Assembly: GCA_963580455.1 (NCBI GenBank)
Contig: OY756961.1
Location: forward strand, 16,163,001 to 16,227,000
From: Euonymus europaeus
Taxonomy: Eukaryota; Streptophyta; Magnoliopsida; Celastrales; Celastraceae
Length of the DNA stretch: 64,000 nt
Direction of reading: 5' to 3'
The translations under genes and the position numbers were made by a program. Shown here one piece after another: positions 13,801 through 25,800 of this stretch (position 1 is its first letter; each line of letters begins with the position of its first letter). The notes under the pieces were generated by a model. The model worked only from the letters and a program-made list of their open reading frames with translations. It was not told where the DNA came from and ran no database searches.

Positions 13801-16800
13801 ACTTCCTAGATTATATGGATCCCAAAACACCAACATTCTATGACAAATGGACAAAACCGTTAAAAGTTCCTCCATAGAGAGTGTTGAGCGACTTCGGACC
13901 GTCAAAGTTGTTCGGTGTACATATTTTATTATTCTTATATGTCAAATTTTAAGAGTATAAGCTGCATAGATTATTTCGATGCCAAAACACCAACTTTCTA
14001 TGACAAATCGACAAAACCGTTAAAATCCCCTCGATAGAGAGAGTTGAGCAACTTCGGACCATCAAAATTGCTCTTTGTACAATTTTTATTCTTCTTATAT
14101 GTCAATTTTTACGAGTATAAGATTCATAGATTATTTCGATGCGAAAACAACAACTTTCTATGACAAATGGAAAAAACCGTTAAAAGCTCCTCCATAGAGA
14201 GAGTTGAGCAACTTCGGACCATTAAAGTTGCTCGGTGTATAATTTTTATTGTTCTCATATGTCAAATTTTACGAGTATAAGCTTCATAGATTATTTCGAT
14301 GCCAAAACACCAACTTTCTATGACAAACGGACAAAACCGTTAAGAGCTCCTCCATAGAGAGAGTTGAGCAACTTCGGACCGTAAAAGTTGCTCGGTGTAC
14401 ACTTTTTATTGTTCTTATATGTCAAATTTTATGAGTCTAAACTTCATAGATTATTTCGATTGCAAAACAACAACTTTCTATGACAAATCGACAAAACCGT
14501 TAAAAGCCCCTCCATAGAGAGAGTTGAACAACATCGGACCATCAAAATTGCTCTTTGTACACTTTTTATTGTTCTTCTATGTGAAATTTTACGAGTATAA
14601 GCTTCCTAGATTATTTGGATCCCAAAACAACAACATTCTATGACAAATGGACAAAACCGTTAAAAGTTCATCCATAGAGAGTGTTGAGCGATTTCGGACC
14701 GTCAAATTTGTTCGGTGTACATATTTTATTATTCTTATATGTCAAATTTTACGATTATAAGCTGCATAGATTATTTCGATGCCAAAACACCAACTTTCTA
14801 TGACAAATCGTCAAAACCGTTAAAATCCTTCCATAGAGAGATTTGAGCAACTTCGGACCATCAAAATTGCTCTTTGTACAATTTTTATTGTTCTTATATG
14901 TCAATTTTTACGAGTATAAGCTTCATAGATTATTTCGATGCTAAAACAATAACTTTCTATGACAAATGGAAAAAACCGTTAAGAGCTCCTCCATAGAGAG
15001 AGTTGAGCAACTTCGGACCATCAAAGTTGCTCGGTGTACAATTTTTATTGTTCTCATATGTCAAATTTTACGAGTATAAGCTTCATAGATTATTTCGATG
15101 CCAAAACACCAACTTTCTATGACAAATCGACAAAACCATTAAGAGCTCCTCCATAGAGAGAGTTGAGCAACTTCGGACCATAAAAGTTGCTCGGTGTACA
15201 CTTTTTATTGTTCTTATATGTCAAATTTTATGAGTCTAAACTTCCTAGATTATATGGATCCCAAAACACCAACATTCTATGACAAATGGACAAAACCGTT
15301 AAAAGTTCCTCCATAGAGAGTGTTGAGCGACTTCGGACCGTCAAAGTTGTTCGGTGTACATATTTTATTATTCTTATATGTCAAATTTTAAGAGTATAAG
15401 CTGCATAGATTATTTCGATGCCAAAACACCAACTTTCTATGACAAATCGACAAAACCGTTAAAATCCCCTCGATAGAGAGAGTTGAGCAACTTCGGACCA
15501 TCAAAATTGCTCTTTGTACAATTTTTATTCTTCTTATATGTCAATTTTTACGAGTATAAGATTCATAGATTATTTCGATGCGAAAACAACAACTTTCTAT
15601 GACAAATGGAAAAAACCGTTAAAAGCTCCTCCATAGAGAGAGTTGAGCAACTTCGGACCATTAAAGTTGCTCGGTGTATAATTTTTATTGTTCTCATATG
15701 TCAAATTTTACGAGTATAAGCTTCATAGATTATTTCGATGCCAAAACACCAACTTTCTATGACAAACGGACAAAACCGTTAAGAGCTCCTCCATAGAGAG
15801 AGTTGAGCAACTTCGGACCGTAAAAGTTGCTCGGTGTACACTTTTTATTGTTCTTATATGTCAAATTTTATGAGTCTAAACTTCATAGATTATTTCGATT
15901 GCAAAACAACAACTTTCTATGACAAATCGACAAAACCGTTAAAAGCCCCTCCATAGAGAGAGTTGAACAACATCGGACCATCAAAATTGCTCTTTGTACA
16001 CTTTTTATTGTTCTTCTATGTGAAATTTTACGAGTATAAGCTTCCTAGATTATTTGGATCCCAAAACAACAACATTCTATGACAAATGGACAAAACCGTT
16101 AAAAGTTCATCCATAGAGAGTGTTGAGCGATTTCGGACCGTCAAATTTGTTCGGTGTACATATTTTATTATTCTTATATGTCAAATTTTACGAGTATAAG
16201 CTGCATAGATTATTTCGATGCCAAAACAGCAACTTTCTACGACAAATCGACAAAACCGTTAAAATCCCCTCCATAGAGAGAGTTGAGCAACTTCGGACCA
16301 TCAAAATTTCTCTTTGTACAATTTTTATTGGTCTTATATGTCAATTTTTACGAGTATAAGCTTCATAGATTATTTCGATGCTAAAACAACAACTTTCTAT
16401 GACAAATGGAAAAAACCGTTAAAAGCTCCTTCATAGAGAGAGTTGAGCAACTTCGGACCATCAAAGTTGCTCGGTGTACAATTTTTATTGTTCTCATATG
16501 TCAAATTTTACGAGTATAAGCTTCATAGATTATTTCGATGCCAAAACACCAACATTCTATGACAAATCGACAAAACCGTTAAAAGCTCCTCCATAGAGAG
16601 AGTTGAACAACTTCGGACCATCAAAATTGCTCTTTATACATTTTTTATTGTTCTTCTATGTGAAATTTTACGAGTATAAGATTCCTAGATTATTTCGATG
16701 CCAAAACACCAACTTTCTATGACAAATGGACAAAACCGTTAAAATCTCCTCCATAGAGAGTGTTGAGCGACTTCGGACCATCAAAGTTCTTCGATGTACA

Positions 16801-16954
16801 ATTTTTGTTGTTTTTATATGTCAAATTTTACGAGTATAAGCTGCATAGATTATTTCGAATCCAAAACACCAACTTTCTATGACAAATCGAGAAAACCGTT
16901 AAAAGCACCTCCAGAGAGAGAGTTGAGCAACTTTGGACCATCAAAATAGCTCTT
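10879..16954 (+). repeat. Second copy of the 6076-bp tandem duplication
   Basis: It repeats 4,803-10,878 at a fixed offset of 6076 bp. In every stretch I compared by eye I saw no base differences, even at private variants such as the ATTTTTTGGATCC monomer (7,096 and 13,172), CAATATTTCTCGGG (near 5,911 and 11,987) and GAGCGATTTCGGACCGTC (10,050 and 16,126). It therefore contains a further 12-mer stretch (to about 13,065) and 9-mer copies. The match ends near 17,000, where CTTCATAGAT of the first copy corresponds to CTTCCTAGAT. Such identity implies a very recent event or an assembly duplication. Confidence 0.9.
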
Positions 16955-19900
16955 TGTACAATTTTTATTGTTCTTATATGTCAAATTTTACGAGTATAAG
17001 CTTCCTAGATTATTTCGATGCCAAAACACCAACATTCTATGACAAATGGACGAAATCGTTAAAAGCTCCTCCATAGAGAGTGTTGAGCGACTTCAGACCT
17101 TCAAAGTTGCTCGGTGTACAATTTTTATTATTCTTATATGTCAAATTTTACGAGTATAAGCTTCATAGATTATTTCGATGCCAAAACATCAATTTTCTAT
17201 GACAAATAAACAAAACCGTTAAAATTCCCTCCATAGAGAGAGTTGAGCAACTTCGGACCATCAAAATTGCTCTTTGTACAATTTTTATTGTTCTTATATG
17301 TCAAATTTTATAAGTATAAGCTTCATAGATTATTTCAATGCCAAAACAACAACTTTCTATGACAAATCGACAAAACCGTTAAAAGCTCCTCCATAGAGAG
17401 AGTTGAACAACATCGGACCATCAAAATTGCTCTTTGTACACTTTTTATTGTTCTTCTATTTGGAATTTTACGAGTATAAGCTTCCTAGATTATTTGGATC
17501 CCAAAACACCAACATTCTATGACAAATGGACAAAACCGTTAAAAGTTCCTCCATAGAGAGTGTTGAGCGACTTCGGACCGTCAAAGTTGTTCGGTGTACA
17601 TATTTTATTGTTCTTATATGTCAAATTTTACGAGTATAAGCTGCATAGATTATTTCGATTCCAAAACACCAACTTTCTATGACAAATCGACAAAACCGTT
17701 AAAAGCACCTCCATAGAGAGTGTTGAGCGACTTCAGACCTTCAAAGTTGCTCGGTGTACAATTTTTATTGTTCTTATATGTCAAATTTTACGAGTGTAAG
17801 CTTCCTAGATTATTTCGATGCCAAAACACCAACATTCTATGACAAATGGACGAAACCGTTAAAAGCTCCTCCATAGAGAGAGTTGAGCAACTTCGGACCA
17901 TCAAATTTGCTCTATGTATACTTTTTATTGTTCTTCTATGTCAAATTTTACGAGTATAAGCTTCCTAGATTATTTCGATGCCAAAACACCAACTTTCTAT
18001 GACAAATGGACAAAACCGTTAAAAGTTCCTCCATAGAGAGTGTTGAGCGACTTCGGACCGTCAAAGTTGTTCGGTGTACATATTTTATTATTCTTATATG
18101 TCAAATTTTACGAGTATAAGCTGCATAGATTATTTCGATGCCAAAACACCAACTTTCTATGACAAATCGTCAAAACCGTTAAAATCCTTCCATAGAGAGA
18201 TTTGAGCAACTTCGGACCATCAAAATTGCTCTTTGTAGAATTTTTATTGTTCTTATATGTCAATTTTTACGTGTATAAGCTTCATAGATTATTTCGATGC
18301 TAAAACAATAACTTTCTATGACAAATGGAAAAAACCGTTAAGAGCTCCTCCATAGAGAGAGTTGAGCAACTTCGGACCATCAAAGTTGCTCGGTGTACAA
18401 TTTTTATTGTTCTCATATGTCAAATTTTACGAGTATAAGCTTCATAGATTATTTCGATGCCAAAACACCAACTTTCTATGACAAATCGACAAAACCATTA
18501 AGAGCTCCTCCATAGAGAGAGTTGAGCAACTTCGGACCATAAAAGTTGCTCGGTGTACACTTTTTATTGTTCTTATATGTCAAATTTTATGAGTCTAAAC
18601 TTCCTAGATTATTTGGATCCCAAAACACCAACATTCTATGACAAATGGACAAAACCGTTAAAAGTTCCTCCATAGAGAGTATTTAGCGACTTCGGACCGT
18701 CAAAGTTGTTCGGTGTACATATTTTATTATTCTTATATGTCAAATTTTAAGAGTATAAGCTGCATAGATTATTTCGATGCCAAAACACCAACTTTCTATG
18801 ACAAGTCGACAAAACCGTTAAAATCCCCTCGATAGAGAGAGTTGAGCAACTTCGGACCATCAAAATTGCTCTTTGTACAATTTTTATTCTTCTTATATGT
18901 CAATTTTTACGAGTATAAGATTCATAGATTATTTCGATGCGAAAACAACAACTTTCTATGACAAATGGAAAAAACCGTTAAAAGCTCCTCCATAGAGAGA
19001 GTTGAGCAACTTCGGACCATTAAAGTTGCTCGGTGTACAATTTTTATTGTTCTCATATGTCAAATTTTACGAGTATAAGCTTCATAGATTATTTCGATGC
19101 CAAAACACCAACTTTCTATGACAAATGGACAAAACCGTTAAGAGCTCCTCCATAGAGAGAGTTGAGCAACTTCGGACCGTAAAAGTTGCTCGGTGTACAC
19201 TTTTTATTGTTCTTATATGTCAAATTTTATGAGTCTAAACTTCATAGATTATTTCGATTGCAAAACAACAACTTTCTATGACAAATCGACAAAACCGTTA
19301 AAAGCCCCTCCATAGAGAGAGTTGAACAACATCGGACCATCAAAATTGCTCTTTGTACACTTTTTATTGTTCTTCTATGTGAAATTTTACGAGTATAAGC
19401 TTCCTAGATTATTTGGATCCCAAAACAACAACATTCTATGACAAATGGACAAAACCGTTAAAAGTTCATCCATAGAGAGTGTTGAGCGATTTCGGACCAT
19501 CAAATTTGTTCGGTGTACATATTTTATTATTCTTATATGTTAAATTTTACGAGTATAAGCTGCATAGATTATTTCGATGCCAAAACACCAACTTTCTACG
19601 ACAAATCGACAAAGCCGTTAAAATCCCCTCCATAGAGAGAGTTGAGCAACTTCGGACCATCAAAATTGCTCTTTCTACAATTTTTATTGGTCTTATATGT
19701 CAATTTTTACGAGTATAAGCTTCATAGATTATTTCGATGCTAAAACAACAACTTTCTATGACAAATGGAAAAAACCGTTAAAAGCTCCTTCATAGAGAGA
19801 GTTGAGCAACTTCGGACCATCAAAGTTGCTCGGTGTACAATTTTTATTGTTCTCATATGTCAAATTTTACGAGTATAAGCTTCATAGATTATTTCGATGC

Positions 19901-20840
19901 CAAAACACCAACATTCTATGACAAATCGACAAAACCGTTAAAATCTCCTCCATAGAGAGAGTTGAACAACTTCGGACCATCAAAATTGCTCTTTATACAC
20001 TTTTTATTGTTCTTCTATGTGAAATTTTACGAGTATAAGATTCCTAGATTATTTCGATGCCAAAACAACAAACTTTCTATGACAAATGGACAAAACCGTT
20101 AAAATCTCCTCCATAGAGAGTGTTGAGCGACTTCGGACCATCAAAGTTCTTCGATGTACAATTTTTGTTGTTCTTATATGTCAAATTTTACGAGTATAAG
20201 CTGCATAGATTATTTCGAATCCAAAACACCAACTTTCTATGACAAATCGAGAAAACCGTTAAAAGCACCTCCAGAGAGAGAGTTGAGCAACTTTGGACCA
20301 TCAAAATAGCTCTTTGTACAATTTTTATTGTTCTTATTTGTCAAATTTTACGAGTATAAGCTTCCTAGATTATTTCGATGCCAAAACACCAACATTCTAT
20401 GACAAATGGACGAAACCGTTAAAAGCTCCTCCATAGAGAGAGTTGAGTAACTTCGGACCATCAAATTTGCTCTATGTATACTTTTTATTGTTCTTCTATG
20501 TCAAATTTTACGAGTATAAGCTTCCTAGATTATTTCGATGCCAAAACACCAACTTTCTATGACAAATGGACGAAATCGTTAAAAGCTCCTCCATAGAGAG
20601 TGTTGAGCGACTTCAGACCTTCAAAGTTGCTCGGTGTACAATTTTTATTGTTCTTATATGTCAAATTTTACGAGTATAAGCTTCATAGATTATTTCGATG
20701 CCAAAACATCAATTTTCTATGACAAATCGACAAAACCGTTAAAATTCCCTCCATAGAGAGAGTTGAGCAACTTCGGACCATCAAAATTGCTCTTTGTACA
20801 ATTTTTATTGTTCTTATATGTCAAATTTTATAAGTATAAG
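16955..20840 (+). repeat. Divergent satellite zone, 22-mer relationship to the sequence that follows
   Basis: Monomers at about 17,041-17,690 match those at about 20,561-21,210 with an offset of 3520 bp (22 x 160). Both contain CCAAAACATCAATTTTC, AAAATTCCCTCC and TTATAAGTATAAGC. At 17,700-17,720 the left copy departs (AAAAGCACCTCCATAGAG), whereas the right copy enters the 8-mer array. The middle of this zone is a separate match to the left, annotated at 18,001-20,340. All monomers are full-length satellite apart from one-base indels, for example the extra A in AACAACAAACTTTC near 20,068. Confidence 0.75.
18001..20340 (+). repeat. Diverged copy of 14,642-16,981 (offset 3359 bp)
   Basis: Monomer order and rare variants match the right part of the 6076-bp unit at an offset of 3359 bp: the AAAATCCTTCCATAGAGAGATTTG monomer at about 18,181, the TAAGATTCATAG monomer, ATTTCGATTGCAAAAC, and ATTTTTGTTG near 20,161. 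There are scattered substitutions (GTAGAATTTTT near 18,236, AGTATTTAGCGAC near 18,679, ACAAGTCGAC near 18,802). It is thus an older relative of the near-identical 6076-bp pair and gives a rough age contrast within one array. Confidence 0.82.
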
Positions 20841-23800
20841 CTTCATAGATTATTTCAATGCCAAAACAACAACTTTCTATGACAAATCGACAAAACCGTT
20901 AAAAGCTCCTCCATAGAGAGAGTTGAACAACATCGGACCATCAAAATTGCTCTTTGTACACTTTTTATTGTTCTTCTATTTGAAATTTTACGAGTATAAG
21001 CTTCCTAGATTATTTGGATCCCAAAACACCAACATTCTATGACAAATGGACAAAACCGTTAAAAGTTCCTCCATAGAGAGTGTTGAGCGACTTCGGACCG
21101 TCAAAGTTGTTCGGTGTACATATTTTATTGTTCTTATATGTCAAATTTTACGAGTATAAGCTGCATAGATTATTTCGATTCCAAAACACCAACTTTCTAT
21201 GACAAATCGACAAAACTGTTAAAAGCATCTCCAGAAAGAGAGTTGAGCAACTTTGGACCATCAAAATAGCTCTTTGTACAATTTTTATTGTTCTTATATG
21301 TCAAATTTTACGAGTGTAAGCTTCCTAGATTATTTCGATGCCAAAACACCAACATTCTATGACAAATGGACAAAACCGTTAAAAGCTCCTCCATAGAGAG
21401 AGTTGAGCAACTTCGGACCATCAAATTTGCTCTATGTATACTTTTTATTGTTCTTCTATGTGAAATTTTACGAGTATAAGCTTCCTAGATTATCTCGATG
21501 CCAAAACACCAACTTTCTATGACAAATGGACAAAACCGTTAAAAGCTCCTCCATAGAGAGTGTTGAGCCTCTTCGGACCATCAAAGTTGTTCGGTGTACA
21601 ATTTTTATTGTTCTTATATGTCAAATTTTACGAGTATAAGCTGCATAGATTATTTCGATTCCAAAACACCAACTTTCTATGACAAATCGACAAAACCGTT
21701 AAAAGCACCTCCAGAGAGAGAGTTGAGCAACTTTTGACCATCAAAATAGCTCTTTGTACAATTTTTATTGTTCTTATATGTCAAATTTTACGAGTATAAG
21801 CTTCCTAGATTATTTCGATGCCAAAACACCAACATTCTATGACAAATGGACGAAATCGTTAAAAGCTCCTCCATAGAGAGAGTTGAGCAACTTCGGACCA
21901 TCAAAGTTGCTCGGTGTACAATTTTTATTGTTCTCATATGTCAAATTTTACGAGTATAAGCTTCATAGATTATTTCGATTCCAAAACACCAACTTTCTAT
22001 GACAAATGGACAAAACCTTTAAGAGCTCCCCCATAGAGAGAGTTGAGCAACTTCGGACTATCAAAGTTTCTCGGGATAGACTTTTTATTGTTCTTCTATG
22101 TTAAATTTTACGAGTATAAGCTTCATAGATTATTTCAATGCCAAAACAACAACTTTCTATGACAAATCGACAAAACCGTTAAAAGCTCCTCCATAGAGAG
22201 AGTTGAACAACATCGGACCATCAAAATTGCTCTTTGTACACTTTTTATTGTTCTTCTATTTGAACTTTTACGAGTATAAGCTTCCTAGATTATTTGGATC
22301 CCAAAACACCAACATTCTATGACAAATGGACAAAACCGTTAAAAGTTCCTCCATAGAGAGTGTTGAGCGACTTCGGACCGTCAAAGTTGTTCGGTGTACA
22401 TATTTTATTGTTCTTATATGTCAAATTTTACGAGTATAAGCTGCATAGATTATTTCGATTCCAAAACACCAACTTTCTATGACAAATCGACAAAACTGTT
22501 AAAAGCATCTCCAGAAAGAGAGTTGAGCAACTTTGGACCATCAAAATAGCTCTTTGTACAATTTTTATTGTTCTTATATGTCAAATTTTACGAGTGTAAG
22601 CTTCCTAGATTATTTCGATGCCAAAACACCAACATTCTATGACAAATGGACAAAACCGTTAAAAGCTCCTCCATAGAGAGAGTTGAGCAACTTCGGACCA
22701 TCAAATTTGCTCTATGTATACTTTTTATTGTTCTTCTATGTGAAATTTTACGAGTATAAGCTTCCTAGATTATCTCGATGCCAAAACACCAACTTTCTAT
22801 GACAAATGGACAAAACCGTTAAAAGCTCCTCCATAGAGAGTGTTGAGCCTCTTCGGACCATCAAAGTTGTTCGGTGTACAATTTTTATTGTTCTTATATG
22901 TCAAATTTTACGAGTATAAGCTGCATAGATTATTTCGATTCCAAAACACCAACTTTCTATGACAAATCGACAAAACCGTTAAAAGCACCTCCAGAGAGAG
23001 AGTTGAGCAACTTTGGACCATCAAAATAGCTCTTTGTACAATTTTTATTGTTCTTATATGTCAAATTTTACGAGTATAAGCTTCCTAGATTATTTCGATG
23101 CCAAAACACCAACATTCTATGACAAATGGACGAAACCGGTAAAAGCTCCTCCATAGAGAGAGTTGAGCAACTTCGGACCATCAAAGTTGCTCGGTGTACA
23201 ATTTTTATTGTTCTCATATGTCAAATTTTACGAGTATAAGCTTCATAGATTATTTCGATTCCAAAACACCAACTTTCTATGACAAATGGACAAAACCTTT
23301 AAGAGCTCCCCCATAGAGAGAGTTGAGCAACTTCGGACTATCAAAGTTTCTCGGGATAGACTTTTTATTGTTCTTCTATGTTAAATTTTACGAGTATAAG
23401 CTTCATAGATTATTTCAATGCCAAAACAACAACTTTCTATGACAAATCGACAAAACCGTTAAAAGCTCCTCCATAGAGAGAGTTGAACAACATCGGACCA
23501 TCAAAATTGCTCTTTGTACACTTTTTATTGTTCTTCTATTTGAAATTTTACGAGTATAAGCTTCCTAGATTATTTGGATCCCAAAACACCAACATTCTAT
23601 GACAAATGGACAAAACCGTTAAAAGTTCCTCCATAGAGAGTGTTGAGCGACTTCGGACCGTCAAAGTTGTTCGGTGTACATATTTTATTGTTCTTATATG
23701 TCAAATTTTACGAGTATAAGCTGCATAGATTATTTCGATTCCAAAACACCAACTTTCTATGACAAATCGACAAAACTGTTAAAAGCATCTCCAGAAAGAG

Positions 23801-24680
23801 AGTTGAGCAACTTTGGACCATCAAAATAGCTCTTTGTACAATTTTTATTGTTCTTATATGTCAAATTTTACGAGTGTAAGCTTCCTAGATTATTTCGATG
23901 CCAAAACACCAACATTCTATGACAAATGGACAAAACCGTTAAAAGCTCCTCCATAGAGAGAGTTGAGCAACTTCGGACCATCAAATTTGCTCTATGTATA
24001 CTTTTTATTGTTCTTCTATGTGAAATTTTACGAGTATAAGCTTCCTAGATTATCTCGATGCCAAAACACCAACTTTCTATGACAAATGGACAAAACCGTT
24101 AAAAGCTCCTCCATAGAGAGTGTTGAGCCTCTTCGGACCATCAAAGTTGTTCGGTGTACAATTTTTATTGTTCTTATATGTCAAATTTTACGAGTATAAG
24201 CTGCATAGATTATTTCGATTCGAAAACACCAACTTTCTATGACAAATCGACAAAACCGTTAAAAGCACCTCCAGAGAGAGAGTTGAGCAACTTTGGACCA
24301 TCAAAATAGCTCTTTGTACAATTTTTATTGTTCTTATATGTCAAATTTTACGAGTATAAGCTTCCTAGATTATTTCGATGCCAAAACACCAACATTCTAT
24401 GACAAATGGACGAAACCGTTAAAAGCTCCTCCATAGAGAGAGTTGAGCAACTTCGGACCATCAAAGTTGCTTGGTGTACAATTTTTATTGTTCTCATATG
24501 TCAAATTTTACGGGTATAAGCTTCATAGATTATTTCGATTCCAAAACACCAACTTTCTATGACAAATGGACAAAACCTTTAAGAGCTCCCCCATAGAGAG
24601 AGTTGAGCAACTTCGGACTATCAAAGTTTCTCGGGATAGACTTTTTATTGTTCTTCTATGTTAAATTTTACGAGTATAAG
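20841..24680 (+). repeat. 8-mer higher-order repeat, exactly three copies of 1280 bp
   Basis: Copies occupy 20,841-22,120, 22,121-23,400 and 23,401-24,680. AAAAGCATCTCCAGAAAGAG recurs at 21,221, 22,501 and 23,781. The sequence before 20,841 (TTATAAGTATAAG) and after 24,680 (CTTCCTAGATTATTTCGATG) departs from the pattern, so the array is three whole units with no remainder. Differences are few: CTTTTGACC against CTTTGGACC (near 21,731), CGAAATCGTT, CGAAACCGGT and CGAAACCGTT at the same site in the three units, GAACTTTTA near 22,263, and TTGGTGTACA and CGGGTATAAG only in the third. All monomers in the array are exactly 160 bp, so the period is an exact multiple. Confidence 0.92.
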
Positions 24681-25400
24681 CTTCCTAGATTATTTCGATG
24701 CCAAAACAGCAACTTTCTATGACAAATCGACAAAACCGTTAAAAGCTCCTCCATAGAGAGAGTTAAACAACTTCGGATCATCAAAATTGCTCTTCATACA
24801 CTTTTTATTGTTCTTCTATGTGAAATTTTACGAGTATAAGCTTTCTAGATTATTTCGATTCCAAAACACAAACTTTCTATAAAAAATTGACAAAACCGTT
24901 AAGAGCTCCTCCTTAGAGAGAGTTGAGCAACTTCGGACTATCAAAGTTTCTCGGGATATACTTTTTTTTGTTCTTCTATATTAAATTTTAAGAGTATAAG
25001 CTTCCTAGATTATTTCGATGCAAAAACACCAACTTTCTATGACAAATGGACAAAACCGTTAAAAGCTCCTCCATAGAGACAGTTGAGCAACTTCGGACCA
25101 TCAAAATTGCTCTATGTAGAATTTTTATTGTTCTTCTAGGTCAAATTTTATAAGTATAAGCTTCCTAGATTATTTCGATGTCAAAACACCAACTTTCTAT
25201 GACAAATGGACAAATCCATTAAAAGCTCCTCCATAGAGAGCGTTGAGCGACTTCGGACCTTCAAAATTGCTAGATGTACAATTTTTATTGTTCTTATATG
25301 TCAAATTTTATGAGTATAAGCTTCATAGATTATTTCGATGCCAAAACACAAACTTTCGATGACAAATGGACAAAACCGTCAAAAGCTCCTCCATAGAGAC

Positions 25401-25560
25401 AGTTGAGCAACTTCGGACCATCAAAGTTGCTCGGTGTACACTTTTTATTGTTCTTATATGTCAAATTTTACGAGTATAAGCTTCATAGATTATTTCGATG
25501 CCAAAACACCAACTTTCTATGAAAAATGGATGAAATCGATAAAAGCTCTTCCATAGAGAG
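25401..25560 (+). repeat. Example satellite monomer (160 bp)
   Basis: A near-consensus copy, used as reference for the monomer. In order from its start it holds: AGTTGAGCAACTT, the left arm of an inverted repeat; CGGACCATCA as loop; AAGTTGCTC, the right arm; GGTGTACA; the T-rich TTTTTATTG; TTCTTATATGTC; AAATTTTACGAG; TATAAGCTT with the HindIII site; CATAGATTATTTCGATG; CCAAAACACCAACTTTC; an ACAAATGGAC-like stretch; ACCGTTAA-like; and GCTCCTCCATAGAGAG. This copy has private changes in its last third (GAAAAATGGATG, AATCGAT, GCTCTTCC). Short A and T runs are spread through the unit, as in nucleosome-phasing satellites; any such role is inference. The unit has no internal half-length repeat that I can see. 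Confidence 0.95.
25405..25432. repeat. Inverted repeat (9-bp stem, 10-nt loop) present in most monomers
   Basis: GAGCAACTT (25,405-25,413) and AAGTTGCTC (25,424-25,432) are exact reverse complements around the loop CGGACCATCA. The arms do not extend further. The same perfect dyad occurs in many monomers throughout the window. Other common variants weaken it by one or a few changes: GAGCGACTT in the GTGTTGAGCGAC class, and AAATTGCTC in the class reading CAAAATTGCTCT. Dyad symmetry is known in several centromeric satellites and has been proposed to favour non-B DNA. Whether this one folds in vivo or in transcripts cannot be seen from the sequence. Confidence 0.9.
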
Positions 25561-25800
25561 AGTTGAGCAACTTCGGACCATCAAAATTGCTCCATGTATA
25601 CTTTTTATTGTTCTTCTATGTCAAATTTTCCGAGTATAAGCTTCCTAGATTATTTCGATGCCAAAACACCAACTTTCTATGACAAATGGACAAAACCGTT
25701 AAAAGCTCCTCTATAGTGAGTGTTGAGCGACTTCGGACCATCAAAGTTACTCGGTGTACAATTTTTATTGTTCTCATATGTCAAATTTTTTGAGTATAAG

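Larger units (their letters stand above)
24681..25800 (+). repeat. Degenerate junction between two subfamily domains (seven monomers)
   Basis: Monomers here carry many private changes: AGTTAAACAACTTCGGATC near 24,763, TATAAAAAATTGAC near 24,879, CTTTTTTTTG near 24,961, CAAATCCATT near 25,210 and GCTAGATGTAC near 25,269. To the left the CTGCATAG, TACATATTTTATT and GGATCCC variants are frequent; to the right I no longer see them, and ACCTTCAAAGTTGC and later ACCTTCACAGTTGC types dominate. It has no local HOR of its own, although 25,240-25,800 takes part in the segmental duplication copied near 40 kb. No non-satellite sequence is present. Confidence 0.75.

Noticed and set aside
25411..25427. CENP-B box (TTCGNNNNANNCGGGN)
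   Set aside because: CTTCGGACCATCAAAG matches the TTCG....A half, but the CGGG half reads AAAG. The CTCGGGATAG seen in some monomers is at the wrong spacing. No monomer I checked has the full motif.
25405..25432. CRISPR-like repeats with a short dyad
   Set aside because: There are no unique spacers; the units are contiguous 160-bp satellite monomers, and the context is eukaryotic.
25405..25432. Rho-independent terminator
   Set aside because: The hairpin is followed by GGTGTACA before the T-rich stretch, recurs every 160 bp, and has no upstream gene. The bacterial reading does not fit the context.
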